31,291 bases of DNA, from contig CAYUET010000033.1 of assembly GCA_964443875.1 (NCBI GenBank), positions 1 to 31,291 on the forward strand, read 5' to 3'. Below the pieces are notes generated by a model. The model ran no database searches and had not been told where the DNA came from. It saw nothing but the letters and a program-made list of their open reading frames with translations. The DNA is from CAYUET01 sp964443875 (lineage in GTDB: Bacteria > Auribacterota > JAFGBW01). Within the stretch, counting starts at the first letter, position 1, and every line of letters starts with the position of its first letter. A program made the position numbers and the translations under genes. Below, in pieces: positions 8,834 to 16,715 of this stretch.

Positions 8834-11098
8834 TCAGTTAGAAAGAATAATTTTAAGTTTTTCCGCCTGGAGATAGCTGAAAAGTTCTTCGGATTTATTT
8901 CCATTGATTTTCAGAACGGCGAAAACCACACCCGCCATGAGCTGGGAGTCCAGCTTTTCGCGGAGCAGGTACTCCTGGATGACCTCCTTTATTTTTTCCG
9001 CCAGAACCCCGGCGCTTTTAGGGTCTGAAAAGCTGAAGATGAATATCTCAAAGGTGTCTTCAAGGGCGATGATTTCAAGGGGTTCGAACAAATGCTTGAG
9101 GCTGATCTTCTGAATATCCGCAAAGATCATTCGCTTTTTATCCTGGGAAAAGGATTCCGGCTCTTTGCCAATAGGATGCATGAAAAGATTGAAAACGGAA
9201 AAATCCAGATTTCTGTCCTCGGCTTCCAGAATGCGGTCCCCGGAAAAAACCTCGAGGTAAGCCTTGCCGCAGTAAAGGGGGAGGGTGAAGGAAAAGGCGG
9301 AGCCGTTCACCCCATCGCTTTCCGCCCAAATCCTGCCGCCATGCATTTCCACCAGCTCACGGGCAATCGAAAGCCCAAGCCCTGTGGACGGGGCCCCGGA
9401 AAGAGGCGTGGAATTCAGTTTCACAAAGCGTTCAAAAATTTTCTCCAGGGATTCCTTGGGGATCCCCGGCCCGTTATCCCTCACGCAGACCCTGACGCAG
9501 TTTCCTTCCAAGTCCATGCCCACGCTGATTTCAATGGTTCCCCCGGTGCGGATGAATTTCACGGAATTCCCCAATAGATTCGTAAACACCATGTGGATCT
9601 TTTCTTCATCCGCATAGACCAGAATCTTTTCACGGACATAATTCCGGACCAGGGTAAGGCTGCGGGTGTCGATCTTAATCTTCTGATTGGTGATTTCCGT
9701 TTCCAGAAGTTTGATGAGATCAAAATACCGGCGGTTGAACTTCATTTTCCCGGTTTCGATTTTGGAAATGGTGAGAAGGTCCTGAATGATCTGGTTGAGG
9801 CGGCCGACATTGCGGGAGGCCATGGTCAGAAATTCCTCCTGCTCCCCGTTGATGGGGCCCTTGAGCCCTTCCAGAATCTGGCTCACCGCCTCCTTGATAA
9901 TCATGAGCGGCGTGCGAAGCTCGTGCGAGACCATGGAGATAAAATTGTTTTTCACGCTGTTCAGCTCAATCAGCTTTTTATTCTGCTCCTCCAGGGTCTT
10001 GTGGGAGGTTTTAAGATTTTCGCCCATGGTGTTGAAGGTATTCGCCAGATCCTCCAGTTCATCGCGGGTATGGATGAAAAGCTTCATGTCAAAATTGCCG
10101 CTGCCTATCATTTCCGCGCCTTTTTTCAGGGCCAGGATGGGTTTCCAGATGGTTTCAATGCGGAAGATGAAAATCACGAGGATAAAGAGAATGACGGCAA
10201 TGCAGAAGGCGAAAAGTTTGATGAGCAGCATCCAGATCGGCTTGAAGGCCTCCCCCTTTTTCCGGGAGATGAAGACGCGCAGAGAGGTTTCCCTTGTCCC
10301 GAGCTTGTCGATGATCGGCACCGAGGAATAACCGAAAACAGAGGCGCATTTTTCAAGCGTATCGTTCCCGAGCTTCCAGCCGTTTGAATCACTGAAGAAA
10401 ATCGAGGTCATCTTTTCGGGAAGAAGGGAGACTTTGGAGGGAACCCTTGTATCCGCAAGGATCCTGCCCTTGGCGGTGATCAGGGAAATATAATACTGGC
10501 CTGAAACCGGGATGCTTTCGATCATGGTCACAAGCCCCTTGAGATCAAAAGAGCAGATGAGAAAACCCAGGCGCTTCTGGTTGATTTCACTGAAAAGCGG
10601 AGTGATGACTTCAAGAAGATAGGGATTATTCAGGGGAGGATCAAACTGCCCTTTAAGAAGAAACTCCCCTTCCTTAAGTGTCAGCGCCTTTTCCCAGTAT
10701 AACTCCCGGGTTTCCATGACCGACAGATTGGGACGGTAGGAAAAGATCATTTCTTTTTTTTCATTGAGAAGCGTGATGTTGTAAAGATTGTAATCGAATT
10801 TGAAAAGGGAGCGCACAAACTCGGTTCCGGTGTTTTCCATGCCGTTGGGAAAGTAAAACCGTTTGAGCGTGGAATAGGAGGCGTATTTAAGGGCATTGTC
10901 CATTTTGTTGCGTATGAACATCTCCACACGCAGGGCGGTTTCCGAGGCAAGTATCTGAAGATTGTTCCCGGTCTGGTGGGTCAGATGGGTGGATATCCCG
11001 AAATACATGATGAGCATGACCAGAAGGGAGGGAATGATCCCCATGATCAGAAAAAGCCTGACCAGCTTGTTCTTAATCGATTGTTTACGGCTGTCCAT
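8834..11098 (-). CDS. transmembrane sensor histidine kinase with HAMP and an extra C-terminal domain
   Basis: The 754-aa product has a first membrane helix (about 14-34), a large extracytoplasmic region of about 250 residues that looks like a Cache-type ligand sensor, a second helix (about 290-313) and a HAMP linker (314-366, with a DELEDLANTFN segment). HisKA carries His392 in MVSHELRTPL. The ATPase domain has N507/N511 in NLLGNSVKF, DNGPGIP (541-547) and STGLGLSIAR (571-580). After the kinase core, residues about 610-754 form an additional alpha/beta domain with no receiver Asp motif; it remains unidentified. No response regulator gene is adjacent. The gene follows the GH3 gene by 18 bases with an AAGGAA ribosome site, so it is probably co-transcribed with the deformylase operon. 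Confidence 0.9.
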   Translation of the reverse strand: MDSRKQSIKNKLVRLFLIMGIIPSLLVMLIMYFGISTHLTHQTGNNLQILASETALRVEMFIRNKMDNALKYASYSTLKRFYFPNGMENTGTEFVRSLFKFDYNLYNITLLNEKKEMIFSYRPNLSVMETRELYWEKALTLKEGEFLLKGQFDPPLNNPYLLEVITPLFSEINQKRLGFLICSFDLKGLVTMIESIPVSGQYYISLITAKGRILADTRVPSKVSLLPEKMTSIFFSDSNGWKLGNDTLEKCASVFGYSSVPIIDKLGTRETSLRVFISRKKGEAFKPIWMLLIKLFAFCIAVILFILVIFIFRIETIWKPILALKKGAEMIGSGNFDMKLFIHTRDELEDLANTFNTMGENLKTSHKTLEEQNKKLIELNSVKNNFISMVSHELRTPLMIIKEAVSQILEGLKGPINGEQEEFLTMASRNVGRLNQIIQDLLTISKIETGKMKFNRRYFDLIKLLETEITNQKIKIDTRSLTLVRNYVREKILVYADEEKIHMVFTNLLGNSVKFIRTGGTIEISVGMDLEGNCVRVCVRDNGPGIPKESLEKIFERFVKLNSTPLSGAPSTGLGLSIARELVEMHGGRIWAESDGVNGSAFSFTLPLYCGKAYLEVFSGDRILEAEDRNLDFSVFNLFMHPIGKEPESFSQDKKRMIFADIQKISLKHLFEPLEIIALEDTFEIFIFSFSDPKSAGVLAEKIKEVIQEYLLREKLDSQLMAGVVFAVLKINGNKSEELFSYLQAEKLKIILSN

Positions 11099-11116
11099 TT
11101 TATGATTCCTTATAGT

Positions 11117-12625
11117 TCAGGAAAGGGAAGTGTATCCGATTTTATCTTTTCTTGAAATAAGAAAACGCCTGAGCGCCTGAATGTTTTCCCTCTGAAGCCC
11201 GCAGGTAGAGACAATGTTCCGGCTGAAAGGACGCACCTTTTTCACGTCCGAAGGATTTTTAACACAAAAGGTGATTTCAAATTTTCGCCCCTTCTGCTTC
11301 AGGTCGTTGAAAACCGGATATTCTGAAACGTCTTCAGAGAGCCCTGAGGCCGCAAGAAACAGCCTGGGGGAGGACAGTCTTCTGATTTTCTCAAGCCCCC
11401 GGGAAAGCGGAACGGTTAAAATCGACGGGAAAAGCGAGGTCAGCATGGCTTTGAGCCCCGGAATTCCGAAATTTTCCTCCGCATTGTTGGAAGAAAGAAT
11501 ATCGCTGTATAAAAGAAGCAGGGTATCCGTTTTTTTTAAAGAACAGGCTTTAAAAGTTCTGAAGGGGCTGATGGAATCCGCGGCTATGGTTTTCTTTTTC
11601 CTTTCAAGGCTCTTCTGTTCCTTAACTAAAAGGCGGACTGGTTTTTTTGCGGCGCATTGGGAAAGCCGGCCCAGCACCCTCTGCATTCTTTCCTCTGTTT
11701 CCCCCATGCGTTTATGTCCTTCGGGCGTTTCAAGCTTCCTTGTGTTGCAAAGGATAATCCCTTCCACCTCCCCGAGGCTGTGACAGATCATGGGAATGTC
11801 CACCCCGTTTAAAAAGGCCTTCAGGGACAAATCCGCCAGAGAGCCTTTCATGGCTTTCATGCAGAGATCATCACTGATCAAAAGCCCTTTGAAGCCGAGG
11901 GTTTCACGAAGAAGGGTTTTATTGATGGCCGCACTCAGGGTGGCCGGATTTTCAGGATCAAGCGCCCTGTAGTGGGCATGAGAGGTCATGAAAAACGGAA
12001 GGCCTGCCTTCATCCCCTCCATAAAGGGGAGGAGGTCAGAGCGTCTGAAAACAGGGAGGGATTCGGAAACAACAGGCAGGCTGAAATGGGGGTCGGATTT
12101 TGTCCGTCCCAGCCCCGGGAAATGTTTTCCGCAGGCAAGGACCCCGCCTTCATGAATACCGGTTATGGCGGCCTCTCCGAAAAGACAGACCTCTTTTGCG
12201 GAAAGGGAAAAGGACCGGATTCCGATATTATGGTCTTTTGAAGCGGGAATATCAAGAACAGGGGCAAAATTACAGTTGATGCCCAAGGCCTTCAGATGCA
12301 CCGCATTTTCACGGTAAAATTCCCGGGTCCACGCGGGTTTCCCGGATTTCCCCTGGGAGGCCGCGGAAGGAAGCCAGGGAACGGCCTGCGGGAAACGGCT
12401 CACAAAGCCGCCCTCATAGTCAATGGCAATCAGAAGAGGAAAGGAGGAGACCTGGTGTTTAAGTTCCTGAAGATCTCTGCAGAGGGTTTTGATCTGCTCT
12501 GCGGATTTGAAGTTTCTCGAAAAAAGGATCACCCCGAAAAGGTTGTGCTTAAGGATCAGTTTCTTAAGGGTCTTTGAAACAGCCGTGCCGTTGAAACCTG
12601 TGATGAGAAACGCCCCGAAATCCAT
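11117..12625 (-). CDS. glycoside hydrolase family 3 protein, NagZ-like beta-N-acetylhexosaminidase
   Basis: The 502-aa product matches the GH3 barrel. It has IAIDYEGGFVSRF (67-79), NFAPVLDIP (119-127), the loop GKHFPGLGRTKSDPHFSLP (166-184) that supplies the general acid/base His180 and Asp, and SDDLCMKAM (251-259) with the nucleophile D252. NagZ enzymes remove N-acetylglucosamine from muropeptides during wall recycling in the cytoplasm. No signal peptide is seen, which agrees. The usual NagZ is about 340 residues; here about 170 further residues (330-502) follow, with no domain I can name, although longer GH3 relatives with a C-terminal domain are known. Its start lies 1 base after the stop of the upstream membrane-protein gene, indicating translational coupling. 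Confidence 0.88.
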   Translation of the reverse strand: MDFGAFLITGFNGTAVSKTLKKLILKHNLFGVILFSRNFKSAEQIKTLCRDLQELKHQVSSFPLLIAIDYEGGFVSRFPQAVPWLPSAASQGKSGKPAWTREFYRENAVHLKALGINCNFAPVLDIPASKDHNIGIRSFSLSAKEVCLFGEAAITGIHEGGVLACGKHFPGLGRTKSDPHFSLPVVSESLPVFRRSDLLPFMEGMKAGLPFFMTSHAHYRALDPENPATLSAAINKTLLRETLGFKGLLISDDLCMKAMKGSLADLSLKAFLNGVDIPMICHSLGEVEGIILCNTRKLETPEGHKRMGETEERMQRVLGRLSQCAAKKPVRLLVKEQKSLERKKKTIAADSISPFRTFKACSLKKTDTLLLLYSDILSSNNAEENFGIPGLKAMLTSLFPSILTVPLSRGLEKIRRLSSPRLFLAASGLSEDVSEYPVFNDLKQKGRKFEITFCVKNPSDVKKVRPFSRNIVSTCGLQRENIQALRRFLISRKDKIGYTSLS

Positions 12626-12626
12626 G

Positions 12627-13439
12627 TCACATCAGATCGTCATTGTCTTCTTCAACGGGCTTTTTAAAACGGTGGATGGCGCCGAGAAGAAAGAGCATGT
12701 AGGCCAGAACATATACGGGCTGCAGGGTGACAACCCCCTCCTTATAGAGGTAATAGGAAAGGGTCAGGAGCACTAAAACCGGGGTGATGGCATAATAGCT
12801 CAGGATGCGGATCTGGGACCACTCAAGCGAAGTGTTGATCATCTTGCTGTAGAGGTAGCCCATGACCGCGAGAAAAATGTTGAAGAAAAAGGCAACCACA
12901 ATGAACTCGGCCAGAAAAACAACACCGTTGAGAAGAAAGGTTTTTTCAAAGGCTTCGGCAAGCCTGAGGAAGAACTGGCCGTCGAGCACGCCCGAGCCGT
13001 TTCTGAAATTGGCGAGGCCTGAAAGCAAAAGCGATATCATGGGGTGGTCATAGGCAAAGATTTTCTGTTCCTCATCAAAGGAGATCCTGAGAGAGGTCTT
13101 GTCCAGCACCAGCACAGGGCCTAAAATATCATTTCCAAGGCCTGCCTGAGGGGCGATCACAATACTCAGAAGGGGATTGCTGATGATATAGGTTTCCTTG
13201 AAGGAAGTCATAAGATTGTTGTTTAAAAACTCCAGCTTCGGGAATTTTTCAGCAATCGAGGTTAAAACCGGGATCAACATCTCCTCCTGTTTCTGAAAAT
13301 ACTTGGGGTAGATGAGAAGGGAAAAGAGAACCAGGATGACGAAGAAATATCCAAGGGCCCTGCGTTTGGGCTCTGTGATGAACTCCTCATAGGCCTGAAG
13401 CGAGGTGCAGGTGGTATAGATGCGTCTTAAAAAATTCAA
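12627..13439 (-). CDS. DUF1189-like multipass membrane protein
   Basis: The 270-aa product has a hydrophobic helix at about 28-47, a non-cytoplasmic loop of about 130 residues, and then three or four helices (about 173-197, 214-232, 238-258) and an acidic tail (EEDNDD). This layout, with an N-terminal FLRRIYTTCTSLQAYEEF segment before the first helix, resembles the DUF1189 family of membrane proteins, whose function is unknown. The start codon is TTG, overlapping the deformylase stop as TTGA, and the end abuts the GH3 start. It is therefore translated in step with a deformylase and a wall-recycling enzyme. The family call is moderate; it is certainly a membrane protein. Confidence 0.65.
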   Translation of the reverse strand: MNFLRRIYTTCTSLQAYEEFITEPKRRALGYFFVILVLFSLLIYPKYFQKQEEMLIPVLTSIAEKFPKLEFLNNNLMTSFKETYIISNPLLSIVIAPQAGLGNDILGPVLVLDKTSLRISFDEEQKIFAYDHPMISLLLSGLANFRNGSGVLDGQFFLRLAEAFEKTFLLNGVVFLAEFIVVAFFFNIFLAVMGYLYSKMINTSLEWSQIRILSYYAITPVLVLLTLSYYLYKEGVVTLQPVYVLAYMLFLLGAIHRFKKPVEEDNDDLM

Positions 13440-13951
13440 AGTCCGAGTTCTTCCCTGGTGGCCTGCATGAGTTTTTTGAGTGTGCCCTGAAGGCTGAGCT
13501 TGTGGGATTTGTTCATGCGGTCGATAAAAAGTTTACCGTTCAGATGGTCAATCTCGTGCTGTACCGCCCTTGCTTCAAGCCCATCCAATTCCGTTTCAAA
13601 CACCTTGCAGTCGATATCCGTTGCCTTCAATTTCACTTTTTCAGGGCGTTCAATTTTACCGTAAATGCCGGGAAAACTTAAACAGCCTTCCTCACGCACG
13701 GATTTCCCTGAGGATTCCAGGATTTCGGGATTAAAAATCACAAAGGGATGCCCTCTTTCAGGACCGGCATCCAGGGCCAGCATGCGCAGGGAGAGACCCA
13801 CCTGGGGGGCGGCAAGACCAAGGCCGTTTTCATCAATCATGGTGTCGATCATGTCCCGGGCAATTTTTTTGATTTCATCCGTAATGGCGACCACAGGCTC
13901 TGCTTTTTTTCTCAGAACCGGATCGCCGTATTTTCTGACTTTTAATATCAT
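13436..13951 (-). CDS. def: peptide deformylase
   Basis: The 171-aa product carries all three deformylase motifs: GLGLAAPQVG (43-52), EGCLSFPG (88-95) with metal ligand Cys90, and QHEIDHLNG (131-139) with metal ligands His132 and His136 and catalytic Glu133. It removes the formyl group from the initiator methionine of new proteins, using Fe2+ or Zn2+. The length is normal. It is the first gene of a minus-strand cluster, with a recognisable promoter just upstream. Its usual partner fmt is not present in the window; instead it is coupled to a DUF1189-like gene. Confidence 0.97.
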   Translation of the reverse strand: MILKVRKYGDPVLRKKAEPVVAITDEIKKIARDMIDTMIDENGLGLAAPQVGLSLRMLALDAGPERGHPFVIFNPEILESSGKSVREEGCLSFPGIYGKIERPEKVKLKATDIDCKVFETELDGLEARAVQHEIDHLNGKLFIDRMNKSHKLSLQGTLKKLMQATREELGL

Positions 13952-13987
13952 GAATTCTGTCTTCCCTGATTATTTGTATATGTTTTT

Positions 13988-14016
13988 ACTTTATGTTCAG
14001 GGAAGGGTCCCGTCAA
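13988..14016 (-). promoter_or_regulatory. sigma70-type promoter for the def operon
   Basis: Reading the minus strand, TTGACG (14016-14011) and TAAAGT (13993-13988) are separated by exactly 17 bases. They would start transcription near 13981, about 30 bases before the deformylase ATG. The 83-bp gap between the aldo/keto reductase stop and the deformylase start contains nothing else, so this promoter probably drives def and the genes after it. Confidence 0.6.
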
Positions 14017-14034
14017 TACCAATTGCATAAAAAA

Positions 14035-15009
14035 CTATTTTTTCCGGTCTCTTTTAAATTCACCCAGAATCGCCTCAATGGCCTCTGTTTCCTCGCCGGT
14101 AAGCACCCACTCCGAAGCCCCCGCAAGCTCTGCCATCTGGCCTTTTTTTCTGGCGCCCACTATGGCTGCCGTGACTTCTCTGCGGCGAAGCACCCAGCTT
14201 AATGCCGCCTGGGCAACCGTTTTTCCCCTCATCAGGGCAAATTCCTTAAGCCTGTCCACCAGGGTCAGCACCTTTGAAAGCTGGGGTTCCTGAAAGAGCT
14301 CGTTTTTTGTTTTTCTCCAGTCGTCCGCAGGCATATCCTCCACACGCTGACGTGTCATTTTGCCGCTTAAAAGACCATTCTGCATGGGGCTGTAACACAC
14401 AATCCCGATGGAGTTCTTTTCACAATATGGAAAAAGATCTTTTTCCGCATAGCGGTTGAGCAGGCTGTAGGGGGGCTGAAGCGAGGCAATGGGGCCTTTG
14501 GCCGAAATTTTTTCCATCTGTTTGGAGGAAAAATTCGATACCCCTGCATAACGGATTTTGCCCTGCTTCTGAAGCTCAATAAGCGTTTCAAATCCCTCTT
14601 CGATATCAGGGGCGGGGTTGGGCCAGTGGATCTGGTAAAGGTCAATGCAGTCCACCTGAAGCCGCCTGAGGGAATCTTCCGCTTCCTTAAGAATGCTCTC
14701 TCTTTTAATGCAGCCGCGCACGTGCCCGTCAGGATCGCCCAGAAGACCGCATTTGGTCGCAATAATCACGGGTTTCCCCCATTGTTTCAGGGCTTTCCCC
14801 ACAACTTCCTCGGAGTGCCCGAGGCCGTAAGCTGCCGCCGTATCAATCCAGTTCACCCCGCATTCCAGGGCTTCAAGAATGGCCTCAATGGAATCCTGGT
14901 CCTTCTGGGCGCCCCAGGCATAATCCCACCCGCCTCCGCCGATGGCCCAGGTGCCCAGGCCAAGCACGGTCAGTTCAAGGTCTGTATTTCCAAGTCTTTT
15001 TGTTTTCAT
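14035..15009 (-). CDS. aldo/keto reductase
   Basis: The 324-aa product is a TIM-barrel aldo/keto reductase. It begins KRLGNTDLELTVLGLGTWAIGGG and has the catalytic tetrad Asp56 and Tyr61 (WIDTAAAYGLGHSE), Lys86 (ATKCGL) and His128 (YQIHWP). Near the end AIVGARKKGQMAE forms the NADP(H) 2'-phosphate-binding segment. It reduces aldehydes or ketones with NADPH; the substrate cannot be told from sequence. The start follows the stop of the DJ-1-like gene by three bases, so the two form an operon that may act on reactive carbonyls: one exported, one cytoplasmic. Confidence 0.93.
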   Translation of the reverse strand: MKTKRLGNTDLELTVLGLGTWAIGGGGWDYAWGAQKDQDSIEAILEALECGVNWIDTAAAYGLGHSEEVVGKALKQWGKPVIIATKCGLLGDPDGHVRGCIKRESILKEAEDSLRRLQVDCIDLYQIHWPNPAPDIEEGFETLIELQKQGKIRYAGVSNFSSKQMEKISAKGPIASLQPPYSLLNRYAEKDLFPYCEKNSIGIVCYSPMQNGLLSGKMTRQRVEDMPADDWRKTKNELFQEPQLSKVLTLVDRLKEFALMRGKTVAQAALSWVLRRREVTAAIVGARKKGQMAELAGASEWVLTGEETEAIEAILGEFKRDRKK

Positions 15010-15012
15010 GTT

Positions 15013-15591
15013 TTATTCCTGCTTTTCAAGGTGCCGTATAAGAGTTTGGGCAAAATTCGCCGCGCTTTCCGGACCATTTGCCGTGACAATGGGGCCGTCT
15101 TCCACAACGCCGGCTTCCTGATAAACCGCCCCGAGGTTTTCAAGGTCTTTACGGGCTGTTGGATAACAGGTTGCATTTTTATCCCTGAGGATCCCGGCTT
15201 TTCCGAAAATCACCGGGGCCAGACAGATCGCTGCCGTGAGTTTATTCTGTGACAGATTTTCGCGTACAAGGGTAAGGGCGTGTTCATTTTCAAAGTATTC
15301 CGTGCATCCGGTGCCGCCGATATAAATCAGGGCCAGGTAATCGGAAGCTTTGCATTCGGAAACCAGAACATCGGGGGTGACTTTTGCGCCCAGCATGCCT
15401 TTGGCCTCGGAAAGAGAAGAAGAGGCCACCACAGGGGTGAAACCCTTTTCCTTTAACAGATTGCAGGGTTCAAAAAATTCCTCGTCCCGGAAATTTTCAT
15501 GTGCAATCAGAAGCAGAACCTTTTGAGCCTCCTCTGCTGCAAACGCAACCCCTGAAATCAGAAGAATCGCAATCACTATTATCTTTTTCAT
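15013..15591 (-). CDS. exported DJ-1/PfpI-family protein
   Basis: The 192-aa product starts with a signal peptide (MKKIIVIAILLISGVAFA, cleavage around Ala18/Ala19), so it is probably periplasmic, unusual for this mostly cytoplasmic family. The mature part has the DJ-1 fold: KVLLLIAHENFRDEEFFEP with Glu38, a central ALIYIGGTGC strand, and the nucleophile elbow AAICLAPVIFG with Cys123. The His of proteolytic PfpI enzymes is not obvious after the Cys, so a chaperone, glyoxalase-like or redox-sensing role is more likely than protease. The ATG is preceded by a clear AAGGAG site and, further up, a TACAAT hexamer. It is the first gene of a two-gene unit with the aldo/keto reductase. Confidence 0.85.
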   Translation of the reverse strand: MKKIIVIAILLISGVAFAAEEAQKVLLLIAHENFRDEEFFEPCNLLKEKGFTPVVASSSLSEAKGMLGAKVTPDVLVSECKASDYLALIYIGGTGCTEYFENEHALTLVRENLSQNKLTAAICLAPVIFGKAGILRDKNATCYPTARKDLENLGAVYQEAGVVEDGPIVTANGPESAANFAQTLIRHLEKQE

Positions 15592-16051
15592 TGTATTTCT
15601 CCTTATTGTAAATAGATATTGTAAGCTATGGATTAAAGAAAAGGAACAAAATAATCAGCCGGATTAGATTTTTTATAAAATATCAATCCCCTGATATATG
15701 AAATTTATAATAATTTTTATTCATTAAAAGCAATATATAAATTAAAATTATTATTAAACAAAAATTTACTCTTGAAAGGATATATTATATTTACTATAGA
15801 TTAAATCATTATGAATAAATATTGGATATAAATTTATAATATAGAAGGCCTGAAATTATAGAATCCGGAAAAGATCCATAATCCCGGTATTTGGGAAAAG
15901 AGAAAAATAAACCCTGATTTCTGAAAACCGATGGATTTTTATCAGATCAGGAAACCGAGGAAACGATGACACGTTTATCTTTGATAACTTGATGAAAATT
16001 TTCATGAGGCACAATTGGACTGCAAAAAACAAGAACAGATCAAGCATGTAA

Positions 16052-16072
16052 ATTGTAACTCCAAGTTACAAT
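16052..16072. repeat. perfect hairpin with 9-bp arms and 3-base loop
   Basis: ATTGTAACT and AGTTACAAT flank the loop CCA. It has the same design (9-10 bp perfect arms, three-base loop) as the hairpins at 17006-17026 and 17968-17990 but a different sequence. No T-run follows, so it is not a terminator. Confidence 0.6.
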
Positions 16073-16125
16073 CTGCATACTTACCTGAATCCGGAAGAAA
16101 AGGTAAAAAATAATGGAGTACGTGC

Positions 16126-16166
16126 CTGAATCACCGATTAAAAGGATTAAGGGATGACACGGATTT
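16126..16166 (+). repeat. dispersed ~40-bp repeat, copy 1
   Basis: The element reads CTGAATCAC, CGATT, then GGATTAAGGGATGACAC and GGATTT. Copies 2 and 3 at 17813-17850 and 17855-17895 share these blocks with a few substitutions. The ATG inside GGATGACAC opens short frames (16154 here, 17883 in copy 3). Confidence 0.75.
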
Positions 16167-16504
16167 TTGAAATTCCGAATGAGTTAGACAGAACAATTAT
16201 GCAAGAGCCGCCTGTACGATTAATTCAAATCAAACAATCAAAAATGAACACGAACAAATGAAAAATATGCCATTTGTGCATTATGGCATCCTAAATGCTC
16301 TATATTATAAGGGTAATGATAAAAAATTTATGACGATTAATAAAAAATACATCCCTTATGTTTATGCGGACACTTGCCAGGATGATGGGCATATTCCCTA
16401 TGATAAAAGGCCTGCGTGCATTTTTTCAGAGAATTACCGGCGGAACATTTTATTGAAAAAGGAAAACAAATAATATCAGAGTGTGAAATATAACACAAAA
16501 AAGT

Positions 16505-16554
16505 TGCACAATCAATTGTGCACTTTGCACAAGTACTGCACAAGCGATTGTGCA
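16505..16554. repeat. cluster of TGCACAA inverted repeats
   Basis: Two hairpins lie side by side: TGCACAAT-CA-ATTGTGCA (16505-16522) and TGCACAA-GCGA-TTGTGCA (16537-16554), with a further direct TGCACAA between them at 16526-16532. The same arm sequence recurs in the hairpin at 17968-17990. Each cluster lies shortly before a copy of the small KGILPTVEEIE ORF. Confidence 0.7.
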
Positions 16555-16612
16555 CTTTTTCCAAAAAGGAGTCGGAAAAATCGCTTGAATCTGAGATTCG
16601 GATACAGGGGGT

Positions 16613-16711
16613 TTGAAAGGAATTTTACCGACAGTGGAGGAAATTGAAAGAGAACTGGAAGACAGGAGCAAAAAGGTAATAATCGTAATATTTTTAAAAA
16701 AGGGGCGTTGA
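16613..16711 (+). CDS. small ORF with KGILPTVEEIERELEDR motif, copy 1
   Basis: This 32-codon frame begins at TTG and contains KGILPTVEEIERELEDR followed by a hydrophobic/basic tail. The same peptide occurs at 18003-18071, with one changed residue in that core (R to I), and the DNA is correspondingly similar. It ends 4 bases before the start of the DUF1016 gene. Conservation of the reading frame between the two copies suggests it is or was coding, perhaps the end of a larger gene. The start codon is a guess; AGGGGG lies too close to serve it well. Function unknown. Confidence 0.4.
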   Translation: MKGILPTVEEIERELEDRSKKVIIVIFLKKGR

Positions 16712-16715
16712 GCAA

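Larger units (their letters stand above)
15592..16612. other. A+T-rich intergenic region with repeats and hairpins, no supported gene
   Basis: About 1 kb without a convincing protein gene. The left half (15600-15840) is extremely A+T-rich. It holds the promoter area of the DJ-1-like gene on the minus strand, a perfect hairpin at 16052-16072, one copy of a dispersed 40-bp repeat at 16126-16166 and a cluster of TGCACAA hairpins at 16505-16554. A 35-aa open frame (16154-16261) starts at an ATG supplied by the repeat, and a 71-aa frame lies at 16258-16473; neither has a ribosome site or a recognised family. The region looks like degraded mobile or defence-island DNA. Confidence 0.6.

Noticed and set aside
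9593..10387. 264-aa plus-strand frame opposite the second kinase gene
   Set aside because: It is antisense to well-conserved HAMP and HisKA coding sequence and has no ribosome site or motif; long antisense frames are expected here from codon bias.
16258..16473. 71-aa open frame before the DUF1016 gene
   Set aside because: No ribosome site, no recognisable motif, and it lies in A+T-rich degraded DNA where such frames occur by chance.
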